Source: Mesorhizobium wenxiniae
GTDB taxonomy: Bacteria; Pseudomonadota; Alphaproteobacteria; Rhizobiales; Rhizobiaceae
Length of the DNA: 64,000 nucleotides
Reading direction: 5' to 3'
NCBI RefSeq assembly: GCF_002284535.1
Contig: NZ_NPKH01000027.1
Span: 1-64,000, forward strand
Part shown: positions 26,302 to 33,906 of the stretch, in pieces
Numbering within the stretch: the first letter of the stretch is position 1
Layout of the letters: each line of letters starts with the position of its first letter
Notes under the pieces: generated by a model
Database searches by the model: none
Seen by the model: only the letters and a program-made list of their open reading frames with translations
What the model was told of the DNA's origin: nothing
Translations under genes and position numbers: made by a program

Positions 26302-27726
26302 ATGTCCGACAAGGTCGTCACCCGTTTTGCCCCCTCGCCCACCGGCTTCCTGCATATTGGCGGGGCGCGCACGGCGCTGTTCAACTGGCTGTATGCGAAA
26401 CACACTGGCGGCAAGATGCTGCTGCGCATCGAGGACACCGATCGCGAGCGTTCGACCGATGCGGCAACCGCTGCCATTCTCGATGGGCTCGCCTGGCTCG
26501 GCCTCACCTGGGACGGCGAGCCGGTATCGCAGCTCGAGCGCGCGCCGCGCCACCGCGCGGTCGCCGAGGAGCTGGTGCGGCTCGGCAAAGCCTATTACTG
26601 CTATGCGACGCCGGCCGAGTTGGAGGCGATGCGCGAGAGCGCGCGTGCCAAGGGGCTGCCTCCTCGGTATGACGGCCGCTGGCGCGACCGCGACCCGTCG
26701 GAGGCGCCGGCCGGCGCCAAGGGCGCGATCCGCATCAAGGCGCCGGCCGGCGGCGAGACGGTGGTGCATGACCGCGTGCAGGGCGAAGTCCGCTTCCCCA
26801 ACAAGGATCTCGACGATTTCATCATCCTGCGCTCGGACGGCAATCCGACCTATATGCATGCCGTCGTCGTCGACGACCATGACATGGGCATCACCCACAT
26901 CATCCGCGGCGACGACCATCTGACCAATGCCGCCCGCCAGATGGTGATCTATCGAGCCATGGACTGGGACGTGCCGTCGATGTCTCATATCCCGCTGATC
27001 CATGGCGCCGACGGCGCCAAGCTGTCGAAGCGGCACGGTGCCCTAGGCGTCGAAGCCTATCGTGCCATGGGCTACCTGCCTGAGGCACTGCTCAACTACC
27101 TGGCGCGCCTTGGCTGGAGCCACGGCGACGACGAGGTCATGTCGATCGCCGACATGATTGCCTGGTTCGACATCGGCGACGTCAACAAGGGGGCCGCCCG
27201 CTTCGACTTCGCCAAGCTCGAGGCGCTGAACGGGGTGTATATGCGCCGCATGAACGACGCCGAATTGCTCGATATCTTCATCGCCACTTTGCCCTATCTG
27301 GAAGGCGGCCCGGCGATCGCAGCGCGCCTCGACGACACGCGCAAGGCGCAGTTGCTCGCCGCCCTGCCCGGCTTAAAGGAGCGGGCCAAGACACTGGTCG
27401 AGCTGGCCGACGGTGCCGCCTTCCTGTTTGTCGAGCGGCCGCTTCGGATCGACGAGAAGGCGGCGGCGCTGCTCGGCGGTGATGCGCGCGAGATCCTGCG
27501 GGGTGCTCATGCGGCGCTGAAGGCGATTTCAGGCGACTGGACGGCCGAAGCAGCGGAGGCTGCGATCCGGGAATATGCGGTGGCCGGCGGCCATAAGCTC
27601 GGCGCTGTGGCCCAACCCTTGCGCGCCGCGCTCACCGGCAAAAGCACCTCGCCGGGCGTGTTCGACGTGCTTGCCGTGCTTGGCCGCGAGGCAAGCCTGG
27701 CGCGCGTCGCGGATCAAATCGATTAG
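26302..27726 (+). CDS. gltX: Glutamate--tRNA ligase
   Basis: The 474-residue class I synthetase charges tRNA-Glu (and in organisms with GatCAB also tRNA-Gln). The HIGH motif appears as FLHIGGARTALFNW and KMSKS as KLSKRHGA. LLRIEDTDRERS and DDHDMGITHIIRGDDHL are intact. I used the ATG at 26302 (MSDKVVTRFAPSPTG), the normal family start. It is divergent from comEC; gatA and gatC are present elsewhere in the window. Confidence 0.95.
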   Translation: MSDKVVTRFAPSPTGFLHIGGARTALFNWLYAKHTGGKMLLRIEDTDRERSTDAATAAILDGLAWLGLTWDGEPVSQLERAPRHRAVAEELVRLGKAYYCYATPAELEAMRESARAKGLPPRYDGRWRDRDPSEAPAGAKGAIRIKAPAGGETVVHDRVQGEVRFPNKDLDDFIILRSDGNPTYMHAVVVDDHDMGITHIIRGDDHLTNAARQMVIYRAMDWDVPSMSHIPLIHGADGAKLSKRHGALGVEAYRAMGYLPEALLNYLARLGWSHGDDEVMSIADMIAWFDIGDVNKGAARFDFAKLEALNGVYMRRMNDAELLDIFIATLPYLEGGPAIAARLDDTRKAQLLAALPGLKERAKTLVELADGAAFLFVERPLRIDEKAAALLGGDAREILRGAHAALKAISGDWTAEAAEAAIREYAVAGGHKLGAVAQPLRAALTGKSTSPGVFDVLAVLGREASLARVADQID

Positions 27727-27907
27727 CAAAACTGGCCCAAGAAGATTGGCATTGAAAGGTGGGTTTCGCAGTGCAACATTAGGCCTTGGCCCAATTTGGC
27801 ACGCAAATCCAATTGCGGGCGCAAACGCGCGAACTCCGGTGCTTTCGAAGTGTTGCGTTGCAGATATTTCGCCTTTGCCGGCATGAGAAAAACTAAAGGA
27901 GTTTGCA

Positions 27908-29236
27908 ATGTCCGAAGCTGCGACAAAAATGGAATTTGGCGGCAAAACCCACGCGTCGACTGCGAAGCTTGAATTCGGCGGCAAAACTCACGAGCTCAAG
28001 GTGCGAAGCGGCTCGGTCGGACCGGACGTCATCGATATCGGCTCGCTTTACAGCACCACCGGGGCGTTCACTTATGATCCCGGCTTCACTTCGACGGCAA
28101 GCTGCGAGTCGGAAATCACCTTCATTGATGGCGATGCCGGCATCCTTTTGCATCGCGGCTATCCGATCGACCAGTTGGCCGAGCATGGCGACTTCCTCGA
28201 AGTCTGCTACCTCTTGCTCTACGGCGAATTGCCGACCAAGGCGCAGAAGGACGATTTCGACTACCGGGTGACGCGCCACACCATGGTGCACGAGCAGATG
28301 TCGCGCTTCTTCACCGGCTTTCGCCGCGACGCGCACCCGATGGCGGTGATGTGCGGCGTGGTCGGCGCGCTGTCAGCCTTCTATCACGATTCCACCGACA
28401 TCTCGGACCCCTACCAGCGCATGGTCGCGTCGATGCGGCTGATCGCCAAGATGCCGACGATCGCGGCGATGGCTTATAAGTACCACATCGGCCAGCCCTT
28501 CATTTACCCGAAGAACGAGCTGAATTTCGCGGCCAACTTCCTGCATATGTGCTTTGCCGTGCCGTGTGAGGAATACAAGATCAATCCGGTGCTGGCGCGT
28601 GCGATGGAGCGCATCTTCATCCTGCATGCCGATCACGAGCAGAACGCCTCGACCTCGACCGTTCGCCTCGCCGGCTCGTCGGGCGCCAACCCGTTTGCCT
28701 GCATCGCCGCCGGCATCGCCTGCCTGTGGGGACCGGCTCATGGCGGCGCCAACGAAGCGGCCTTGAACATGCTGGGCGAGATCGGCCATGTCGACCACAT
28801 CCCGGAATTCATCGCCCGCGCCAAGGACAAGAACGATCCGTTCCGGTTGATGGGCTTTGGCCACCGCGTCTACAAGAACTACGATCCGCGCGCCAAGATC
28901 ATGCAGAAGACCGCACATGAGGTTTTGGGCGAACTCGGCATCAAGGATGATCCGCTGCTCGACATCGCCATGGAACTGGAAAAGATCGCGCTGACCGACT
29001 CCTATTTCATCGAGAAGAAGCTTTATCCGAACGTCGATTTCTATTCCGGCATCACGCTGAAGGCGCTGGGCTTCCCCACCACCATGTTCACCGTGCTGTT
29101 CGCGGTCGCCCGTACCGTCGGCTGGATCGCGCAGTGGAAGGAGATGATCGAGGATCCGCACCAGAAGATCGGTCGCCCGCGCCAGCTCTATACAGGTGCG
29201 CCGGAACGCGACTACGTGCCGATTGCTAAACGGTGA
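27908..29236 (+). CDS. gltA: Citrate synthase (type II)
   Basis: The 442-residue enzyme condenses acetyl-CoA and oxaloacetate. Catalytic residues are in WGPAHGGANEA (His), FGHRVYKNYDPRA (His) and PNVDFYSGI (Asp). AGGAG lies close before the ATG. The N-terminus contains a short internal duplication: KMEFGGKTHAS is followed by KLEFGGKTHEL, where most homologues have one copy. It ends just before an inverted repeat shared with the convergent lpxB. Confidence 0.95.
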   Translation: MSEAATKMEFGGKTHASTAKLEFGGKTHELKVRSGSVGPDVIDIGSLYSTTGAFTYDPGFTSTASCESEITFIDGDAGILLHRGYPIDQLAEHGDFLEVCYLLLYGELPTKAQKDDFDYRVTRHTMVHEQMSRFFTGFRRDAHPMAVMCGVVGALSAFYHDSTDISDPYQRMVASMRLIAKMPTIAAMAYKYHIGQPFIYPKNELNFAANFLHMCFAVPCEEYKINPVLARAMERIFILHADHEQNASTSTVRLAGSSGANPFACIAAGIACLWGPAHGGANEAALNMLGEIGHVDHIPEFIARAKDKNDPFRLMGFGHRVYKNYDPRAKIMQKTAHEVLGELGIKDDPLLDIAMELEKIALTDSYFIEKKLYPNVDFYSGITLKALGFPTTMFTVLFAVARTVGWIAQWKEMIEDPHQKIGRPRQLYTGAPERDYVPIAKR

Positions 29237-29239
29237 ATA

Positions 29240-29325
29240 GAAAAAGTGAGTAGTAAGTAGTAAATAGGAATTCCAGACGCCGAGCGGTGCTCTGCTATCT
29301 TCACTACTCACTACTCACCCTTTGA
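29240..29325. repeat. Imperfect inverted repeat between gltA and lpxB
   Basis: The left arm GTGAGTAGTAAGTAGTAAATAG and the right arm, whose complement begins GTGAGTAGTGAGTAGTGAAG, pair across ~40 bp. Each arm is itself built from a 7-bp GTAGTRA-like unit. The lpxB stop codon TAG and its last codons (VSSE) lie inside the right arm. It may act as a transcription barrier between the convergent genes, though it lacks a T-run. Confidence 0.7.
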
Positions 29326-30482
29326 ATGTATCTCATCACGACCCCCGCAGCGATATCGCCGGAAGGTTTGTCAACGGCCATGCGTCTGGCCACCTCGGCA
29401 AAACCGTCCTTCTGCCATGCACGATAGGGGGTGTCGGAAAAAAGCGCCTCCAACTGCCGCGCCAGATAGTGCGGCCGCACATATTCGTTGTAGCTTTCCG
29501 GCACGATCGGGCGATCGGCGATGAGATTGGGCAAGGCGGCGCTCCATACGGTGATCAGGCGCTGGGCAATCCGCATGACCGGATCGAGCCGGTAGCAGGA
29601 GATCATCGGCACGCCCGACAGCGCCAGTTCCAGCGACACCGTTCCCGATGCGATCAGCGCTGCATCGGCCTTGCCGAAGGCCTGCCATTTGCGTTCGGTA
29701 TCGAGGATGATCTCCGGCTTCTCGTCCCAGCTTGCCACCGAAGCCCTGACTAGGTCGGCGACATGCGGCACCGTCGGCAACAGCAGGCGCAAGCGGTGTC
29801 CGCGTGCGCGGAGGATCGAGATCGTCTTGCCAAACGGGCCAACTAGCCGTCGCACCTCACCGCGACGCGAGCCGGGCAGCACAAGCAGTGTCTTCACACG
29901 ATCCTCGGACAGGTCGCGCGGCAGGCTTTGCGCCTTGGCAGCGCCGAGCACGCCCGGATCGTGCATAAGGCGATGGCCGACATAGGTGCCGGGCGGGCCG
30001 CCGAGGCGGGCGAGCTCCTTCACCTCGAAAGGCAGGATGCAGAGGATATGATCGACATACGGTTTCATCGCTTCCGCCCTGCCCGGCCGCCACGCCCAGA
30101 CGCTCGGGCAGACATAGTGGATGATCGGGATTGCCGTATCGGCGGCACGCACCTTCTTCGCCACGCGCAGCGAAAAATCTGGGCTGTCGATGGTGATGAG
30201 GCAGTCGGGCTTTTCACCGGCGACCGCGTCGGCCGTCTGGCTGATCCGTCGTATCAGGCGCGGCAGGTCGCGCAGGATGGCGCTCAGGCCCATCAGCGCG
30301 ATCTCGCCGCCGTCGAAGAGCGGCGTGAGGCCGAGCGCCTGCAAATGCCGGCCGCCGATGCCGACGAGCCGGACCTCGCGGCCAGTCGCGCGCTTGAGCG
30401 ACGCTACGATGTCGGCGCCAAGCAGGTCGCCGGATTCCTCGCCGGCGACGATGGCGATCTTCAGCGGTTTCTTAGTCGCCAT
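29304..30482 (-). CDS. lpxB: Lipid-A-disaccharide synthase
   Basis: The 392-residue GT19 enzyme joins lipid X and UDP-diacylglucosamine. Recognisable are the N-terminal IAIVAGEESGDLLGADIV, ITIDSPDFSLRVAKKVR, YVCPSVWAWRPGRA, LLVLPGSRRGEVRRL and ALIASGTVSLELALSGVPMI. Its start overlaps the end of lpxI by 11 bases. The last codons come from an intergenic repeat. Confidence 0.95.
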   Translation of the reverse strand: MATKKPLKIAIVAGEESGDLLGADIVASLKRATGREVRLVGIGGRHLQALGLTPLFDGGEIALMGLSAILRDLPRLIRRISQTADAVAGEKPDCLITIDSPDFSLRVAKKVRAADTAIPIIHYVCPSVWAWRPGRAEAMKPYVDHILCILPFEVKELARLGGPPGTYVGHRLMHDPGVLGAAKAQSLPRDLSEDRVKTLLVLPGSRRGEVRRLVGPFGKTISILRARGHRLRLLLPTVPHVADLVRASVASWDEKPEIILDTERKWQAFGKADAALIASGTVSLELALSGVPMISCYRLDPVMRIAQRLITVWSAALPNLIADRPIVPESYNEYVRPHYLARQLEALFSDTPYRAWQKDGFAEVARRMAVDKPSGDIAAGVVMRYIQRVSSE

Positions 30483-31380
30483 GCATCGGCTCCGCAGCAG
30501 GCAGGCCGATCACGAATAGGCCGAGCGCATTGGCGCGGGCAACGACGGTAGGGCCTTCCAGAACCAGCGAGCGGCCGGCTTCGATGGCAATGCCGGCAAG
30601 TCCGGCGGCATGCGCCGCCTCGACCGTCTGCGGGCCGATGGAGGGCAGGTCGGCGCGCAACTCCTGGCCGGGCTTGGCGCATTTGACCAGGACGCCGCGC
30701 GTTCTGCCGGCCAGCCTGCCATGGTCGCGCAACTGCCTTGTTCGATCGAGCAATCCGTCAGTGCCCTCGACGCCCTCCAGCGCGATGGCGCGGCCGCCGA
30801 TCGCAACAGCCGCCTGGCCGATATCCAGCGCGCCGATGGCCTTTGCCGCCGTATGCGCCGCTTCGATGTCGCGCCAATCGGATTTCCGCGGCATAGCCTT
30901 GGTCAGCGCGCCTTCGGCAGCGACCAATTCCGGCACGATCTCATGGGCGCCGACAACGTTGATGCCGCTGCGCTCGATCCTCCGCACGAACAGTTTCAGC
31001 ACCGTGTCGTCGCCTTGGGTTACACCGACAAGAAGGCTGGGCACCCAGGCGAGCAGGCCGAGATTGAGGCGCATGGCGCTCAGCCGGGGACGGCGCGTGA
31101 TATGGCCCGCTGTCACCAAATGGGTAACATGATGATTTTTGAGCGTCGGCAGCAGTGCGCCGACATCCTCCAGCCTCAACGTCGCCTGCTCGTAGGCGTC
31201 GAAATCGGATATGCGGTCGACCTCGCCCGCCACGATTACCACGAAGGGAGACTTACCTTGCCCACCAAGCGCCCTGGCGACTTCGACCGGCAGACTGCCG
31301 CCGCCGGCAATGATGCCGACCTTGGAGTCTGGCGCGAGATCAAGGCCCGTCCGAGTGGCCTCAATCTTCGTCATCTGCAT
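30472..31380 (-). CDS. lpxI: UDP-2,3-diacylglucosamine diphosphatase LpxI
   Basis: The ~302-residue protein belongs to the LpxI (DUF1009) family, which replaces LpxH in alphaproteobacteria and makes lipid X for LpxB. Visible signatures are VGIIAGGGSLPVEVARAL near the start, GDDTVLKLFVRRIERSGINVVGAHEIVPEL in the middle, and VKCAKPGQELRADLPSIGPQTVEAA in the catalytic half. The start overlaps the end of lpxA by 20 bases; a second ATG two codons further in is equally possible. Confidence 0.92.
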   Translation of the reverse strand: MQMTKIEATRTGLDLAPDSKVGIIAGGGSLPVEVARALGGQGKSPFVVIVAGEVDRISDFDAYEQATLRLEDVGALLPTLKNHHVTHLVTAGHITRRPRLSAMRLNLGLLAWVPSLLVGVTQGDDTVLKLFVRRIERSGINVVGAHEIVPELVAAEGALTKAMPRKSDWRDIEAAHTAAKAIGALDIGQAAVAIGGRAIALEGVEGTDGLLDRTRQLRDHGRLAGRTRGVLVKCAKPGQELRADLPSIGPQTVEAAHAAGLAGIAIEAGRSLVLEGPTVVARANALGLFVIGLPAAEPMHGD

Positions 31381-32200
31381 CGTCACCGTCGCCAGCCTTG
31401 AGCGACGGGACGGCATAATGCCGCCTGCCGCGACTGGCGATGAAATCGATGATTTTCATGGCGGTCGGTGACGAGGCGAATTCCGCCTTGGCGAACTCGA
31501 CGTTTTCGCCGACGGTTCGGGAGCGATCGAAGATCGTCCTGTAGGCCTTGCGCAGCGTATGGATCTCGGAGCGCGGCAGGCCCGCGCGCTTCAGGCCGAT
31601 GATGTTGAGGCCGCGAAGGCTGGCGCGATTGCCGACGGCGATGGCGTAGGGAATGACATCCCCGACGATTGCCGAGCAACCGCCGAGAAAGGCATTGTCG
31701 CCGACGCGGACAAACTGATGAACAGCGGTGAGGCCACCGATATAGACGTTGTCGCCGATCTCGCAATGGCCGCCCAGCGTCGCCTGATTGGCGAAGGTGG
31801 CATTCTTGCCGACGATGCAGTCATGGGCGATGTGGGCGTAGGCAAGGAAGTTGCCGTTGTCGCCAATCGTCGTCTCGCCGCGGCTGGAATCGGTGCCGAG
31901 GTGCATGGTCACGCCTTCGCGGATCGTGCAGTTCTCGCCGATGACCAGCGTGGTGCGGCCGCCCTTGTGCTTGGTGTTCTGCGGCGGCGCGCCCAGTGTC
32001 GCCATCGGATACACTTTGGTCGACGCACCGATGATGGTGGCGCCCATCACCGAGACGTGGCTGACCAGTTCGACGCGGTCGCCGATCACCGCGTCGGCGC
32101 TGATGTGGCAGAATGGCCCGACGCGGACGCCTTCGCCGATTTTTGCGCCGGCCTCGATGACCGACGATGGATGGATGACTGTCTGGATTTTCATAAGCAT
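31361..32200 (-). CDS. lpxA: Acyl-ACP--UDP-N-acetylglucosamine O-acyltransferase
   Basis: The 279-residue left-handed beta-helix acyltransferase starts lipid A synthesis. Hexapeptide repeats run from HPSSVIEAGAKIGEGVRVGPFC, with the catalytic His region in YAHIAHDCIVGKN and GGLTAVHQFVRVGDNAFLGG. The ATG at 32194 (MKIQTVIHPS) is an alternative. It follows fabZ closely on the same strand. Confidence 0.95.
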   Translation of the reverse strand: MLMKIQTVIHPSSVIEAGAKIGEGVRVGPFCHISADAVIGDRVELVSHVSVMGATIIGASTKVYPMATLGAPPQNTKHKGGRTTLVIGENCTIREGVTMHLGTDSSRGETTIGDNGNFLAYAHIAHDCIVGKNATFANQATLGGHCEIGDNVYIGGLTAVHQFVRVGDNAFLGGCSAIVGDVIPYAIAVGNRASLRGLNIIGLKRAGLPRSEIHTLRKAYRTIFDRSRTVGENVEFAKAEFASSPTAMKIIDFIASRGRRHYAVPSLKAGDGDDADDED

Positions 32201-32207
32201 TCGATCG

Positions 32208-32666
32208 TCAGTCGCTCGTAACCATCATCGCCGAGATCTCGGCTTCCGCGGCCTTGACGCCGTCGACCAGAGCCTCGCAGGCGAATTTGAGAAGGTTGCC
32301 ACGTTTCTTGATTTTCTTCACATGGATCTTCAACTGGTCGCCGGGAACGACCGGTTTACGGAATTTGGCATTGTCGATGGTCAGGAAATAGACCAGCGAC
32401 GGTTTTTCGGTGCCAAGGCTGCGGATGCAGATGGCGCCGGCCGTCTGCGCCATCGCCTCGACGATCAGCACGCCCGGCATGACCGGCTGATCCGGGAAAT
32501 GACCCTGGAAATGCGGCTCGTTTATGGTCACGTTCTTGATGCCTATAGCGGACTCGTCGCCATCGATGTCGATGATGCGGTCGATCATCAGGAACGGATA
32601 GCGATGCGGCAGGAGCTTCATCAACCCCAATATGTCGACCGCCTCGAGCGTCGTCGCCGCCACCAT
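32208..32666 (-). CDS. fabZ: 3-hydroxyacyl-ACP dehydratase FabZ
   Basis: The 152-residue hot-dog dehydratase of fatty-acid elongation has the motifs MKLLPHRYPFLMIDRI, NEPHFQGHFPDQPVMPGVLIVEAMAQ (catalytic His and Glu) and a C-terminal CEALVDGVKAAEAEI. The start at 32666 gives the normal N-terminus; the frame extends upstream into lpxD. Its place between lpxD and lpxA balances fatty acid use between phospholipid and lipid A. Confidence 0.95.
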   Translation of the reverse strand: MVAATTLEAVDILGLMKLLPHRYPFLMIDRIIDIDGDESAIGIKNVTINEPHFQGHFPDQPVMPGVLIVEAMAQTAGAICIRSLGTEKPSLVYFLTIDNAKFRKPVVPGDQLKIHVKKIKKRGNLLKFACEALVDGVKAAEAEISAMMVTSD

Positions 32667-32667
32667 C

Positions 32668-33726
32668 TCAGTTCTTCCCTCCGTCGCCGGATTTGCGCGC
32701 CCTGGCCAGTCTTCGCAGAGCCGCGATCTCCCGCATGGCTTCCGCCATGGGCTGCGCTGGGTACCCACCCCAAATCTCGCCCGCAGGGACGTTGCTCATG
32801 AACCCGCTTCTTGCAGCAAGCTTGGCTCCTGTTCCTATGGTCAGGTGATCTGCAAGGCCGACACCGCCACCCATGGTGACGTTGTCGCCCACCGTTACGG
32901 AACCGGAAATACCCGAAAGGCCGGCGATTATGCAGTTGCGGCCGATACGGACGTTGTGAGCGATCTGCACCAGATTGTCGATCTTGGTGCCTTGACCGAT
33001 GATCGTGTCGGACATGGCGCCACGATCGACCGTGGTGTTCGAGCCGATCTCGACGTCGTCCTGGATAATGACCCGGCCGATTTGCGGGACGCGCTCCGGG
33101 CCCTTGGCGCCGGCCACGAAGCCAAAACCGTCCTGGCCGATGCGGGCGCCGCCATGAATGATGACGCGGTTGCCGATAAGCGCGTACTGGATGCTGGCGC
33201 CTGGACCGACATAGCCGTCGCGGCCGAACTGGCAGGAGGGACCGATGACGGCATGAGGAGCGATGACGGTTCCGCTGCCGATAGATGCGCGGGGGCCGAT
33301 GATCGCGCCGGCCTCGACGATCGCGCCGGCCTCGACATGCGCCGATGAATCGACATGGGCATGCGGCGAGATACCGGTTTCGCCGGTCATCGGCGCCGGT
33401 GTCGCAGCCGCCGGAAAAAGAAGGCGTCCGACCATCGCGAAAGCCTGTTGCGGGCGTGGATGGACCAAAACCGCGATGCCCGCCGGCGCTTTGCCGGCAA
33501 ATTCGGCGGGACAGAGAACCGCCGCTGCCCGCAGCGATTGCATCAGCGCGAAGTTGCGCCTGCCATCGACGAAGACAAGAGCGTGCTCGCCGCCTTCGCT
33601 TGCCGGCGCCAAGGCTTCGATCGATATATCGGAGAGGTCGGAATCAACAAGCACCGAGCCGGTCAGATTCGCGACTTCGCCAGCCGTATACCGGCGTGAT
33701 GGCGCGAAGAACACCGGATCGGTCAT
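32668..33726 (-). CDS. lpxD: UDP-3-O-(3-hydroxyacyl)glucosamine N-acyltransferase
   Basis: The 352-residue enzyme has an N-terminal uridine-binding domain (residues 1-~100) and hexapeptide beta-helix repeats from HVDSSAHVEAGAIVEAGAIIG. The catalytic His lies in VQIAHNVRIGRN and the acyl-pocket segment in GFGFVAGAKGPERVPQIG. It adds the N-linked acyl chain in lipid A synthesis. It lies just upstream of fabZ; a repeat separates it from bamA. Confidence 0.95.
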   Translation of the reverse strand: MTDPVFFAPSRRYTAGEVANLTGSVLVDSDLSDISIEALAPASEGGEHALVFVDGRRNFALMQSLRAAAVLCPAEFAGKAPAGIAVLVHPRPQQAFAMVGRLLFPAAATPAPMTGETGISPHAHVDSSAHVEAGAIVEAGAIIGPRASIGSGTVIAPHAVIGPSCQFGRDGYVGPGASIQYALIGNRVIIHGGARIGQDGFGFVAGAKGPERVPQIGRVIIQDDVEIGSNTTVDRGAMSDTIIGQGTKIDNLVQIAHNVRIGRNCIIAGLSGISGSVTVGDNVTMGGGVGLADHLTIGTGAKLAARSGFMSNVPAGEIWGGYPAQPMAEAMREIAALRRLARARKSGDGGKN

Positions 33727-33747
33727 TCCAGAAGCTATATCCAGCTA

Positions 33748-33852
33748 GCGCATGACCCTGAAAATCGGAATCGATTTTCGGAAAGGATCATGCGCAAAAT
33801 CAAAGTTCTACAGCGTCCTTTGCGCGTCCAAGAGGACGCGCGGGGCTGTAGT
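33748..33852 (+). repeat. Double-hairpin interspersed repeat, copy B
   Basis: Hairpin one has perfect outer arms GCGCATGA/TCATGCGC around AAAATCGGAATCGATTTTCGG. Hairpin two has arms CTACAGC/GCTGTAG enclosing GCGCGTCC/GGACGCGC. It lies between bamA and lpxD. Confidence 0.85.
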
Positions 33853-33906
33853 GTCGGATCACTCTCTTCCGGACGCCAACGGCCCGGAAGCATCGTTGCC
33901 CGCCGA

